Shown: in pieces, positions 1-8,276 of the stretch | Numbering within the stretch: position 1 is the stretch's first letter | How the letters are laid out: every line of letters starts with the position of its first letter | Source of the DNA: Bacillus sp. AFS006103 | GTDB lineage: Bacteria > Bacillota > Bacilli > Bacillales > Cytobacillaceae | Assembly: GCA_002559145.1 (NCBI GenBank) | Contig: NTXX01000036.1 | Span: 5,142-69,141 of the forward strand | DNA: 64,000 nt | Direction of reading: 5' to 3' | Program-made: the position numbers and the translations under genes | Notes under the pieces: generated by a model | What the model was told of the DNA's origin: nothing | The model's database searches: none | Seen by the model: the letters and a program-made list of their open reading frames with translations, nothing else

Positions 1-2
1 CT

Positions 3-15
3 GGTGTCAGGCACC
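3..15. repeat. Dispersed GGTGTCAGGCACC repeat, copy at left window edge
   Basis: This is an exact copy of a 13-bp motif that recurs in intergenic DNA through the first 17 kb and again near 45.2 kb. It is followed by a run of T. Any partner arm would lie outside the window. Confidence 0.7.
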
Positions 16-153
16 TTTTTGTTGAAAATATTATTGTAATGTGACATTTGTCATACCCTGTACATGACACCTGCTACTAACACGGACAAATTCCTTCGCT
101 TATACTTTTGATATAAGATATAACGAATCAAAGAAGGAAGGGAAATCAATAAA

Positions 154-1185
154 ATGACTATACAAAATACGAAAACTCTAAAAAAACACATAGCTCCCTT
201 TGAACAATCAACGACTAAAGAAAGTGTAGGGCAGATTATTAACACTGTCGTACCGTTTTTTGTCTTGTGGTACCTTGCCTATTTAAGCCTATCTGTTTCC
301 TATTGGTTAGCCTTAGTTCCTATTGTGGTAGCAGCAGGATTTTTAACGAGGATTTTCATTATATTTCATGATTGTACCCATCACTCCTTTTTTAAAAACC
401 GCCAGGCTAACCGCATTGTTGGGACGGCCATGGGTGTATTAACCATCTTTCCGTTCGATCAATGGGGTCACGAACATTCGGTTCATCATGCGACAAGCGG
501 GAACTTGGATAAACGCGGAACAGGCGACATTTGGACGCTAACCGTTGATGAATATTTGGCAGCACCACTTAAACTACGTTTCGCCTATCGCTTTTATCGC
601 AATCCATTGGTCATGCTTGGTTTAGGACCAATTTATGTGTTCCTGTTAAAAAATAGATTTAACCGTAAAGGTGCTAAAAGAAAAGAACGTAACAACACGT
701 ATTTGACGAATGTTCTGATTGTTGCTTTGATTAGCTTGCTTTGTTGGGCAATTGGATGGCAGGCATTTCTATTAGTACAAGGCTCAATTTTCATGATTTC
801 AGGTGCAGCAGGTATCTGGTTGTTCTATGTACAACACACGTTTGAAGATTCTTATTTTGAAGAAGATAAAGAGTGGGAATATGTGAAAGCGGCAGTAGAA
901 GGCAGTTCTTTCTATAAGCTTCCGAAAATTTTACAATGGCTTACAGGGAATATCGGCTTCCACCATGTTCACCATTTAAGCCCAAGGGTGCCTAATTACA
1001 AATTAGAAGAGGCTCACAAAAATACACCGCCATTACAAAAAGTACCGACGATTACGCTTGCGACAAGCTTACGTTCACTTCGTTTCCGTTTATGGGATGA
1101 GGAAAGAAAAAATTTTGTCAGCTTTAAAGAAGTCAAAGCTTTAGCTAAAAAAAGGTTTTCTGTTCAAGTTAAACCTGAAATTTAA
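154..1185 (+). CDS. des: Acyl-lipid (phospholipid) fatty acid desaturase, Des type
   Basis: This is a membrane di-iron desaturase that introduces cis double bonds into membrane phospholipid acyl chains, in Bacillus usually in response to cold. The 343 residues show the three histidine boxes of the family: HDCTH at 72-76, HSVHH at 108-112 and HHVHH at 270-274. Hydrophobic segments lie around residues 30-70 and 185-225. Length and recalled sequence agree closely with Bacillus subtilis Des (about 350 aa). The ATG follows AAGGAAGGGAAATC. In B. subtilis des is followed by the thermosensor pair desK-desR; here desK is missing and the desR that follows is degenerate, so control is probably altered. 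The family assignment is very secure. Cold induction is inferred from the family and not visible in the sequence. Confidence 0.95.
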   Translation: MTIQNTKTLKKHIAPFEQSTTKESVGQIINTVVPFFVLWYLAYLSLSVSYWLALVPIVVAAGFLTRIFIIFHDCTHHSFFKNRQANRIVGTAMGVLTIFPFDQWGHEHSVHHATSGNLDKRGTGDIWTLTVDEYLAAPLKLRFAYRFYRNPLVMLGLGPIYVFLLKNRFNRKGAKRKERNNTYLTNVLIVALISLLCWAIGWQAFLLVQGSIFMISGAAGIWLFYVQHTFEDSYFEEDKEWEYVKAAVEGSSFYKLPKILQWLTGNIGFHHVHHLSPRVPNYKLEEAHKNTPPLQKVPTITLATSLRSLRFRLWDEERKNFVSFKEVKALAKKRFSVQVKPEI

Positions 1186-1203
1186 TGAGATCATGACAGG
1201 CAC

Positions 1204-1227
1204 ACTCCCCTTCATAATAAGGGGAGT
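1204..1227 (+). terminator. Terminator after des
   Basis: The perfect stem ACTCCCC/GGGGAGT is followed by TTGTTATTT. It separates des from the desR remnant. Confidence 0.6.
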
Positions 1228-1268
1228 TGTTATTTACATAACAGCTGCCAGATAAGGAGAGGACATAG

Positions 1269-1784
1269 ATGATTCGAATTGTGATTGCTGAGGATCAGGA
1301 AATGCTGCTAGGAGCAATGGGTTCTCTCCTCAATTTGGAGGAGGATATGGAAGTGGTCGGCCAGGCAAGTAATGGGGAAGAGGCGCTTGCACTCGTGCAC
1401 CAATTGCTGCCGGATGTTTGCATCATGGATATCGAGATGCCTGAAATGAGTGGACTTGAGGCAGCAGAAGCGTTAATGTCCTTTGGCTGCAAGGTTATTA
1501 TCTTAACAACCTTTCCCAGAAGCGGGTATTTTGAACGGGTCTTACAAGCGAATGTAAGCGGGTATTTATTGAAGGATAACCCGAGTGAAGAATTGGCAGG
1601 CTCGATTCGGAGAATCATCGAGGGACAGCACATATACAGTTCTGAACTAATCGAAGAGGACTCAATTGATTACGAAGCGGATTTAGAAGTATTCCAAGCG
1701 CAAGGTCAAAGACCGACAAAAGTTAACACAGTCAGAAATTACCTGACAACCATCCTAGATAAAATGAAATTACCAACCGGATAA
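1269..1784 (+). pseudogene. desR: Degenerate DesR-like NarL/FixJ response regulator, HTH damaged
   Basis: The receiver domain is well preserved over residues 1-120: acidic cluster ED at 8-9, phospho-acceptor Asp in CIMDIEMP near residue 54, LTT and LLKD motifs. It resembles DesR, the partner of the DesK thermosensor that activates des in B. subtilis. The C-terminal LuxR-type helix-turn-helix is broken. Only a remnant resembling its first helix (residues about 135-150) and a TVRNYLTTILDKMKLP block survive; the scaffold and recognition-helix region between them lacks roughly 8-9 residues, and the protein stops at 171 aa against about 199 in the family, losing the last helix. A perfect hairpin of a dispersed repeat begins 8 bp after the stop. 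A clear ribosome site (AAGGAGAGGACAT) remains. No desK is present. DNA binding is unlikely; a receiver-only protein cannot be excluded. Confidence 0.75.
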
Positions 1785-1791
1785 AAAAATG

Positions 1792-1836
1792 GGTGTCAGG
1801 CACCATGTGAAATAAATTCACATGGTGCCTGACACC
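1792..1836. repeat. Perfect 20-bp hairpin built from two GGTGTCAGGCACC arms
   Basis: Two inverted copies of the 13-bp dispersed repeat, extended by ATGTGAA/TTCACAT, give a perfect 20-bp stem with a 5-nt loop. It lies between the convergent desR remnant and rnj, where it could act as a bidirectional terminator (TTTAATTTTT follows on the + strand). Confidence 0.85.
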
Positions 1837-1852
1837 TTTAATTTTTCATCTT

Positions 1853-3526
1853 TTAAATTTCTATGATAATCGGGAGGATCATGGGTTTTCGCTTGGTTTG
1901 GGTGAATACATATTGTCCGACGGTTTTTTTGATGTTTTGTTTGATGACGTTCCATTGCCGGATATTCTCACTTTGTAGGTCATTAATGGTTTTCTTGGCC
2001 AGGCGATTGATCTCTTTTAGGAGTTCATCCGAGTTTCTGGCGTAGACGAAACCACGGGTAATGGTGTCAGGTCCGGAAATAATCCGCCGGTCTCCTTTAT
2101 TAATGGTAATCACAATCACGAGCATACCATCTTCAGATAGTTGCTTTCGGTCGCGTAACACAATTTCTCCAACATCGCCAACACCCATCCCGTCCACATA
2201 TGTATCCCCGGCTGGTACGGACCGAGTCTGACGAGCCACTTGGTTTTCCACATCGACGACATCCCCATTTTTAATAATGAAGGTATTTCCCTTCTCGACT
2301 CCCACGGACTCAGCTAACAAACGGTGGTGGTGCAGCATCCGATACTCGCCGTGAATCGGTATAAAATAGGTGGGTTTCATTAAGGTAAGCATCAGTTTTA
2401 AGTCTTCCTGGTAGCCATGTCCGGAAACATGCATCCCTGTAGTACTTCCGGAACCATAGATTACTTTGGCACCCAATTGAAATAGGTTGTCGATAATCCG
2501 AGAAACATCCTTTTCATTTCCAGGGATTGGAGAGGCAGCTAAAATAACCGTATCGCCAGGATAAACGGAGACATCACGAAAATTTCCGCTCGCTAGGCGG
2601 GAAAGAGCTGCCATTTGCTCCCCTTGACTTCCTGTACAAAGGATGACCACCTTTTCAGGTGGAAGTCGATCGACCTCGCGTGGCTCGATGAGCATCCCAT
2701 CGGGCATGTTTAAATAACCACGATCAATCGCAACAGAGACCACATTTACCATACTCCGGCCAAGAAGGGCTATCTTTCGATTGGCCTTGATTGCCGCCGC
2801 AACCACCTGTTGAACTCGGTTCACATTCGATGCAAAGGTGGAGATAAATATTTTCCCGTCAGCCTTCATGAACGCCTCATCCAAATGATCACCAATGATT
2901 TGTTCGGTAGGTGTTAGTCCTTTACGCTCTGCGTTGGTACTTTCAGATAGTAAAACTAGGACACCTTGCTGACCGATATTGGCCATTTTATGAATATCTG
3001 AATGTTGATTATTCACAGGTGTTAAGTCGAACTTGAAATCTCCCGTATGAACAACATTACCCTCAGGTGTATGAAAGACAATGCCAAGACAATCAGGGAT
3101 ACTATGGCTTACTCTGAAAAAGGAAACAGCTACATCTCCAAACTCAAGTTTCGAATTAGTATCAATCGTCATGAGCTTGGTGTTTCCATGGAGTCGATGC
3201 TCATCTATTTTTAATTCGATGAGACCGAGAGTAAAATGGGTAGCATAGATAGGGATATTCAATTTTCTAAGGATATATGGAATACCTCCAATATGATCCT
3301 CGTGCCCGTGGGTCACAATTAAAGCGCGGATTTTCTCCTGATTTTCTTCTAAGTAGGTAATATCGGGAATAATCAAATCAATTCCTAACAAACTTTCATC
3401 TGGAAACTTACCACCGCAGTCGACGATAAAGATATCATCAGCATATTGAACCACATACATGTTTTTTCCAATTTCACTGATTCCTCCTAAAGCGAAAATA
3501 GATAATGACCTATCATTGGTTCGCAA
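1853..3526 (-). CDS. Ribonuclease J family (metallo-beta-lactamase/beta-CASP) paralogue
   Basis: RNase J enzymes are Zn-dependent 5'-3' exo/endoribonucleases that process and degrade RNA in Bacillaceae. The 557 aa match family length. The metal-binding motif HGHEDH is intact at 73-78, with HTGDFKFD and HSIPD motifs downstream, a central beta-CASP region, HVSGHG and HGEYR late motifs, and the conserved C-terminal TKRKPMILPIIIEI. The intact HGHEDH is like RNase J1; B. subtilis RNase J2 has a degenerate site. The position beside dapA recalls the rnjB/ymfA location, but the sequence looks to me like a distinct extra paralogue. The start is TTG, set by AAGGAGG 8 bp upstream. A terminator separates it from dapA, so it need not share the lysine riboswitch. 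Confidence 0.9.
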   Translation of the reverse strand: MRTNDRSLSIFALGGISEIGKNMYVVQYADDIFIVDCGGKFPDESLLGIDLIIPDITYLEENQEKIRALIVTHGHEDHIGGIPYILRKLNIPIYATHFTLGLIELKIDEHRLHGNTKLMTIDTNSKLEFGDVAVSFFRVSHSIPDCLGIVFHTPEGNVVHTGDFKFDLTPVNNQHSDIHKMANIGQQGVLVLLSESTNAERKGLTPTEQIIGDHLDEAFMKADGKIFISTFASNVNRVQQVVAAAIKANRKIALLGRSMVNVVSVAIDRGYLNMPDGMLIEPREVDRLPPEKVVILCTGSQGEQMAALSRLASGNFRDVSVYPGDTVILAASPIPGNEKDVSRIIDNLFQLGAKVIYGSGSTTGMHVSGHGYQEDLKLMLTLMKPTYFIPIHGEYRMLHHHRLLAESVGVEKGNTFIIKNGDVVDVENQVARQTRSVPAGDTYVDGMGVGDVGEIVLRDRKQLSEDGMLVIVITINKGDRRIISGPDTITRGFVYARNSDELLKEINRLAKKTINDLQSENIRQWNVIKQNIKKTVGQYVFTQTKRKPMILPIIIEI

Positions 3527-3619
3527 AGTTTATATCCTCCTTATCCCAAGTAAATAGGGTTAGTATGCCCCTTTAGATGGACAATATCGGGAGGACGGAG
3601 CTAAAATTTTTTTTTATAA

Positions 3620-3664
3620 AAAAAAAAGCTGTCAAACCACCGCAGTAAGGGGAGTTCAACAGCC
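3620..3664 (-). terminator. Rho-independent terminator after dapA
   Basis: On the minus strand the arms GCTGTTGAAC and GTTTGACAGC are followed by a long T run. It lies between dapA and the RNase J gene. Confidence 0.8.
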
Positions 3665-3672
3665 TATTTTTT

Positions 3673-4560
3673 CTAAAATATTGCTTTGATTTTTCTAGCA
3701 GGAAGAACCGCTTGTAATCCACTCTTTTCTTCATCGCTTAATGGCAGCAACGGAAGGCGAAGCCCTCCAACATTAACACCATTGATATTTAATGCAGCCT
3801 TCACAGGTGCCGGATTTGGTGCAGTAAATAAAGCTTTCATAATCGGGAGGAGACGTCGATGGGCACTAGCAGCCTCTTGGACTTGCCCATTTTTAAATAG
3901 TTGAATCATATCTTTCATTTCATTCCCAATGACATGGGATGCAACGGATACCACTCCGGTTCCGCCAATCGCTAAGACCGGCAAGGTTAAGCCATCGTCC
4001 CCACTATAAAGAGAAAAATCACTTGGTGTTCGGCTAATAATTTCAGCCATAGCATCAAGGTTGCCGCTTGCTTCTTTTACAGCAACAATATTAGGAAGCT
4101 GTGAAAGTCGAACGAGGGTCTCTACGGATATATTGACTGCACATCGGCCCGGGATATTATATATCATGATCGGTAATGATGTGGATTCAGCAATTGCCTT
4201 GAAGTGTTGATACATACCTTCCTGAGATGGCTTATTGTAATAAGGGGCAACAAGCATAATCCCATCGACACCTGCTTCTTCAGCTTGCTTTGTTAAGCTG
4301 ATGGAAGCTCTGGTGTTATTTGAGCCGGTGCCGGCGATAACCGGAACTCTTCCATTGACAACAGCGACAACAAATTGAAATAAAGCAACTTTTTCTTCAG
4401 ACGATAAGGTAGGTGATTCCCCGGTTGTACCAGCAACAACGATTCCATCCGTACCATTTTCGATTAAATAGTCTACTAAATTTCTCGTGGCGTTAAAATC
4501 TACTTCACCATTTTGATCAAATGGCGTAACCATTGCGGTTAATAATTGGCCAAAATTCAT
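3673..4560 (-). CDS. dapA: 4-hydroxy-tetrahydrodipicolinate synthase
   Basis: DapA condenses pyruvate with aspartate semialdehyde, the first committed step to diaminopimelate, lysine and (in sporeformers) dipicolinate. The 295-aa TIM barrel shows the AGTTGE phosphate-binding turn near 44-49, catalytic Tyr134 in IMIYNIPGR and the Schiff-base Lys162 in AVKEASGN. Length is typical. The leader carries a lysine riboswitch with its own terminator, so expression should fall when lysine is plentiful. The gene stands apart from asd/dapG, suggesting a second, lysine-responsive dapA copy; that can only be tested on the whole genome. Confidence 0.96.
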   Translation of the reverse strand: MNFGQLLTAMVTPFDQNGEVDFNATRNLVDYLIENGTDGIVVAGTTGESPTLSSEEKVALFQFVVAVVNGRVPVIAGTGSNNTRASISLTKQAEEAGVDGIMLVAPYYNKPSQEGMYQHFKAIAESTSLPIMIYNIPGRCAVNISVETLVRLSQLPNIVAVKEASGNLDAMAEIISRTPSDFSLYSGDDGLTLPVLAIGGTGVVSVASHVIGNEMKDMIQLFKNGQVQEAASAHRRLLPIMKALFTAPNPAPVKAALNINGVNVGGLRLPLLPLSDEEKSGLQAVLPARKIKAIF

Positions 4561-4628
4561 CTTTTCTCACCCTTTATATAAATTTTTTATAAAATTTAGA
4601 GGTGGGTAAGGCCATTTATCATTTAACG

Positions 4629-4659
4629 CAAAAAAGCAACAACGAGGGTCCGCTGTTGC
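4629..4659 (-). terminator. Expression-platform terminator of the lysine riboswitch
   Basis: On the minus strand GCAACAGCGG and CTCGTTGTTGC form a stem followed by TTTTTTGCG, located between the aptamer and the dapA start. Confidence 0.8.
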
Positions 4660-4684
4660 AGTAGAAACATAAAAATAAGTTCCC

Positions 4685-4868
4685 GTGCGTAAGATAGCCC
4701 TCCATATAGTTTCCTATATGACAGTTCTGTATTTTTTCAATAGCAGAACCAGCTTCAAGACCATGAGATTCATTGAAGCTTCGGCAAATTCCCCTTTTCA
4801 CAATCATCATTAGATCTCATTATCCTCATATTGTGTACTTATGGTCTTTGCGCCTCTATCCTCACTTC
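4685..4868 (-). ncRNA. Lysine riboswitch (L-box) upstream of dapA
   Basis: Read on the minus strand the leader carries the L-box signature in order: GAGGATAGAGGCGCAA, ACCATAAGTA, GGGGAATTTGCCGAAG, GAAGCTGGTTCTG, ACAGAACTGTCAT and GGAGGGCTATCTTA. The first and last pieces pair to close the aptamer (P1, GATAG/CTATC). A terminator hairpin follows. Known L-box RNAs bind lysine and terminate transcription; dapA is a standard target. The identification rests on the core consensus and is strong. Confidence 0.93.
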
Positions 4869-4963
4869 AAAAAATTGAAGTAAGAAAATATTTAATTGAC
4901 TGTAAATATATCAGAATATTCCTTTTTGTTCAAGAGGAATTGGAACTTTTTTTGAAATTGTTG

Positions 4964-5158
4964 TCAAACTTCAGCCATTTCTAAACGCTGTTTTTCCTTT
5001 TCAACTTCTAAGGCAGATACGATGTAGGCAAACCCGTTTAAACACAAGTAAATAACATTCGATTGCACCTGTTCCTTTTCTCCTAAGTAAGTATTTATGA
5101 TTATGCTGAAGGAAAAGAAGACAACAAAGGATAAGGCAATTTTATTAAAAATTATCAT
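4964..5158 (-). CDS. Small predicted membrane protein, unknown
   Basis: This is a 64-aa ORF with one hydrophobic segment (about residues 5-24, IALSFVVFFSFSIIINTYL) and a charged C-terminus rich in Glu/Lys. AAAGGGGTCGG lies just upstream of the ATG at a suitable distance, which is the main support for translation. It is transcribed toward the dapA leader. I do not recognise a family. It could be a real small membrane protein or a chance frame. Confidence 0.45.
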   Translation of the reverse strand: MIIFNKIALSFVVFFSFSIIINTYLGEKEQVQSNVIYLCLNGFAYIVSALEVEKEKQRLEMAEV

Positions 5159-5250
5159 ATCTACCGACCCCTTTAATTAGGATTCATATGATAATCATAT
5201 TTGCTGTAAACTAGTTTTATGTCTGCCTTGAGAGAAGCTGGTTTTGGAAA

Positions 5251-6465
5251 TCAATTCGTTTCAGGTGTTGGTCGGTGCATAATCAACCTTCGCGACTTTT
5301 CATTCTTCCCGTGCAGGAAGTAGTAAAGAACAATGGTTGCAAGGACAACAACCCCCAAGATAACATATAGTGTCCTGTAGCCTGTTAATGGAATGATGAA
5401 TCCTAGGATATAGGGACCGAATCCAAGCCCTGCATCAAGAAAGATAAAGAAGGTAGACGTTGCTAACCCCATCCGATGGGGAGGAGTCACTTTAACAGCT
5501 ACCGCCTGGGTGCTTGATTGCATGTTTCCGAAACCAAGGCCAATTAGAATACCAGCTAATAATAAGGTGACGCTCATACTTGCCGAACTTAACAGGAACA
5601 AGCCAATCGCAAAGATGACAAGACCTGGATACATAATCGAATTTGCACCCTTCAAGTCCATTAAACGTCCAGTGATGGGACGTGATAACAATACAGCAAT
5701 GGAATAAACTAAGAAAAAGAAACTTGCAGCACTCACTAGGTTAATTTCTATTGCATAGAAGTTAATAAAAGAAAGCACGCTGGAATAACAAAAGGCGACT
5801 ACTAATGTAATAACCGCGATGGGAAGTGCTTTTGGCTCAATATAATTAGATAACTTAAATCCTTTTGTTTCAGTTGGTTGGACCAATCCTTCCAATTGCG
5901 GCACATCCACGAAGAAGGCAGTGAATAAACTAATTACCCCTAAGACAAGAGAGAAAATAAAAATCATTTGATAATCGGTATGCTGGGTCATATACAATCC
6001 GATGAAGGGTCCAATAGCGGTAGCTAGTGTCGCACTCATACTGTAGTAGCCGATTCCTTCTGCTTTTCGAGTTGAAGGAATAATCTGGGCCACAATCGTA
6101 CCTGTCGCTGTGCCGACCATTCCCCCTGCAATCCCATGAAGTAAACGGGTGATAAGCAAGAAGGTGATACCCATATTCACAAAATATAAAAGAAGCGTCA
6201 AAATAAAAAAGATGATCCCAATGAATAACGTTTTCCTACGGCCAATTGACTCGATAAATCGGCCAATGACCAATCGTCCAATCAGCGACCCGACAATAAA
6301 AATCCCGGTGACAAGTCCTGCTTGACTTGTAGAAGCATTAAATTCATCAACAGCATAAACACCGATAATGACGATTAATAAATAAAAAACTAAAGTTACT
6401 AAAAAATTGACGCCGGAAACAATCGTAAAATCCTTTGTCCACAGTTTAGCTCTCGTTTGATTCAC
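5251..6465 (-). CDS. MFS transporter (12-TM, drug/metabolite:H+ antiporter type)
   Basis: This major facilitator shows about 12 hydrophobic segments and an MFS loop motif near GRLVIGRFIESIGRRK between TM2 and TM3, with a related GRLMDLKG motif in the second half. The likely start is the GTG at 6465, preceded by AAGGGG at 9 bp; a longer frame back to 6507 would overlap marR and lacks a ribosome site. About 404 aa, normal for the family. It lies 13 bp downstream of a MarR regulator on the same strand, an arrangement typical of regulated efflux of small toxic or aromatic compounds. The substrate is not deducible. Confidence 0.88.
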   Translation of the reverse strand: MNQTRAKLWTKDFTIVSGVNFLVTLVFYLLIVIIGVYAVDEFNASTSQAGLVTGIFIVGSLIGRLVIGRFIESIGRRKTLFIGIIFFILTLLLYFVNMGITFLLITRLLHGIAGGMVGTATGTIVAQIIPSTRKAEGIGYYSMSATLATAIGPFIGLYMTQHTDYQMIFIFSLVLGVISLFTAFFVDVPQLEGLVQPTETKGFKLSNYIEPKALPIAVITLVVAFCYSSVLSFINFYAIEINLVSAASFFFLVYSIAVLLSRPITGRLMDLKGANSIMYPGLVIFAIGLFLLSSASMSVTLLLAGILIGLGFGNMQSSTQAVAVKVTPPHRMGLATSTFFIFLDAGLGFGPYILGFIIPLTGYRTLYVILGVVVLATIVLYYFLHGKNEKSRRLIMHRPTPETN

Positions 6466-6478
6466 TTTTAAAGACCCC

Positions 6479-6907
6479 TTACTTAATAATATTATTGCGA
6501 ATTTCACTCATAATACGGATGGCCTCGAGCTGTTCCCGCTCTGAGACTCCTTTTAAAATGTCAGTTTCAAATTGATCAATTGTTACACGGACCTCCGCAT
6601 ATACCTTTCTGCCAAGCTCTGTCAGCTGTGTTCTCTTTTCTCGTTTATCATTGCTTGGAACATGCTCTACGTAGCCTAGTTCTTCCAAGCGATTCATGGT
6701 ACGGGTGACAGTGGGCTTCTCAACATAAAGATAATGAGAAAGTTCCACAAGAGTTGCCGAGCCATTATTGAATAAATAGTAAAAAATCGACCATTGCGCT
6801 CGGTGCAACTGATGCTCGGCTAGATGAAAATTAAGTTTATTTTCAAAGGGCCGGTATAACATCAGTAATTGGTGGAAGAATTTTTGAGAAGTCTTTATTT
6901 GAAACAC
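6479..6907 (-). CDS. MarR family transcriptional regulator
   Basis: The 142-aa winged helix-turn-helix protein has the MarR layout: N-terminal dimer helix, QWSIFYYLFNNGSATLVELSHYL, recognition-helix region KPTVTRTMNRLEELGYV (about 65-81), and a wing with DKREKRTQLTELGRKV. MarR proteins usually repress themselves and an adjacent transporter, released by small ligands. The MFS gene starts 13 bp downstream, so the two probably form one operon. The start is uncertain: the apparent GTG at 6907 sits only 1 bp after AAGGGGT, and no better start codon is visible before Met16. Confidence 0.9.
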   Translation of the reverse strand: MFQIKTSQKFFHQLLMLYRPFENKLNFHLAEHQLHRAQWSIFYYLFNNGSATLVELSHYLYVEKPTVTRTMNRLEELGYVEHVPSNDKREKRTQLTELGRKVYAEVRVTIDQFETDILKGVSEREQLEAIRIMSEIRNNIIK

Positions 6908-7009
6908 ACCCCTTGCAAAATAGTTAGCTAGAGTAATAATTAGCTTGGGTAACTATAATAGTGTAACAAAGTCTGATAAGAATGTCTAAGGCTGAATCTG
7001 GAAGGAAAC

Positions 7010-7234
7010 TAATCAAACGTTTGATTAAAAAGGGCCTAAGCCTTGGTAGGTATGGTTTCCTGAGGGAATGAGTTTTTTCGGATAAACTAATCAAACGATT
7101 GATTAAAGTGGGTTAAGGCCTTGGTATATATGGTTTTATAAGGAGAGGGGATTTTTTTTTGGAAAAAACTAATCAAACGTTTGATTAAAAATGGAAGTGA
7201 AAATACCTTAAAAAACTAATCAAACGTTTGATTA
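7010..7234. repeat. Four-copy palindrome tract TAATCAAACGTTTGATTA in tandem ~80-bp units
   Basis: Palindromes lie at 7010-7027, 7088-7105 (one arm base changed), 7170-7187 and 7217-7234. The flanks also repeat: copies are followed by forms of AAGCCTTGGTA and TATGGTTT, so the repeating unit is about 80 bp with the last interval shortened to 47. The tract fills the 387-bp gap between marR and the methyltransferase, both on the minus strand. The 18-bp perfect palindrome resembles a TetR-type operator or a hairpin repeat; no TetR gene is nearby. Confidence 0.85.
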
Positions 7235-7294
7235 AATAGGCTTAAAGCCTTGGTATGACTTGCATGCATATGTCTGGTTTTACTTGAAAGAGTG

Positions 7295-8050
7295 TTATTT
7301 GTTATTCCGGTACAAATACAACCCGAATCCCAACGTATCCCTGCCCCATTTCAAATAAGTCCGTCGCCATGTTCGAATCCGATCCAACATTGCATCATGG
7401 TCGGGGTCATCGGGATTTTCAAGACAATAATTCTCAACTGACATCGAATAGAGCCATTCGTAATCATCCCAGTCATCTTCGTTGGCAACATAAGACCATA
7501 GCGGGATTAATCCTAATTCCTCGCCAGTCTTAACGGTATCCGCATGACTTTTACATTCTGACTCGTCTGCGCCCCCAAGAGCCTCTAAATAATCGGGACT
7601 TGGAGTTTGTTTCCAATAGCCTTCACCTATCAAAATATAGCCATTTTTCTTTACTAGGCTCTTTAGTGTCTCTAGGGTTGGTTCAAGTCCGCCTAATGCG
7701 TGCGTAGAACCGATACAAATACCCAAATCATAGCCATCAGGATCACATCTCTCGGTCGCTGCCGACGCGTCATCCAGAATAAATTCAATACTGCCCTCGG
7801 GAATTCGGCTGCTAGCCTTGCGTTTTGCTTCCTCGATGGCCCCGTCAAATAATTCTATTGCGGTAGCTGATACTTGATAATTTTCCACCAAGCGAATCAA
7901 CAGTTCACACTTTCCTGCCCCGATATCTATAACTTTATCAGTAGCTTGCGGAGATACAATGTCGAGCATTTTCATGAGCTTTGTTTCGCTGATTGGATTA
8001 CTGAATGCATGGTTGCGATGGGCAATCGCTGAAAATTTGTTTCGATCCAT
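7295..8050 (-). CDS. Class I SAM-dependent methyltransferase
   Basis: The 251-aa protein has the Rossmann methyltransferase signature VIDIGAGKCELL (about residues 39-50), an acidic residue after strand 2 (ATAIELFDG), DDAS in motif II and DLGICIGSTHALGG in motif III-IV. The C-terminal third is rich in Asp, Trp and Tyr. AAAAGGAG precedes the ATG. The region upstream toward 8276 has no other gene. Similar Bacillus proteins are annotated only as class I SAM-dependent methyltransferases; the substrate is unknown. Confidence 0.85.
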   Translation of the reverse strand: MDRNKFSAIAHRNHAFSNPISETKLMKMLDIVSPQATDKVIDIGAGKCELLIRLVENYQVSATAIELFDGAIEEAKRKASSRIPEGSIEFILDDASAATERCDPDGYDLGICIGSTHALGGLEPTLETLKSLVKKNGYILIGEGYWKQTPSPDYLEALGGADESECKSHADTVKTGEELGLIPLWSYVANEDDWDDYEWLYSMSVENYCLENPDDPDHDAMLDRIRTWRRTYLKWGRDTLGFGLYLYRNNK

Positions 8051-8276
8051 ATGTTTAGGGCTCCTTTTCTACTCCAAGTGTTTGTGGGTTATTCCTAACA
8101 CTATCCTCATCTCATTTATTATCATTATTAAGAGAATGTCAACTTTATTTAATAAGATTCATCGTGCCCTTGAGCCCGGAAAAATGGTTGCTGCGGTAAC
8201 GATTAGTTGCTTTACCAATCACTATCTTATTAAATATAAAGGTGTCCAAAAAAATAACTTAAATGAGGTAATTCAT

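Noticed and set aside
4619..4810. 63-aa minus-strand ORF upstream of dapA
   Set aside because: It lies entirely inside the lysine riboswitch and its terminator.
7959..8276. Long N-terminal extension of the quinone oxidoreductase frame
   Set aside because: It overlaps the methyltransferase gene on the other strand, has no family similarity, and a good ribosome site supports the TTG at 8277.
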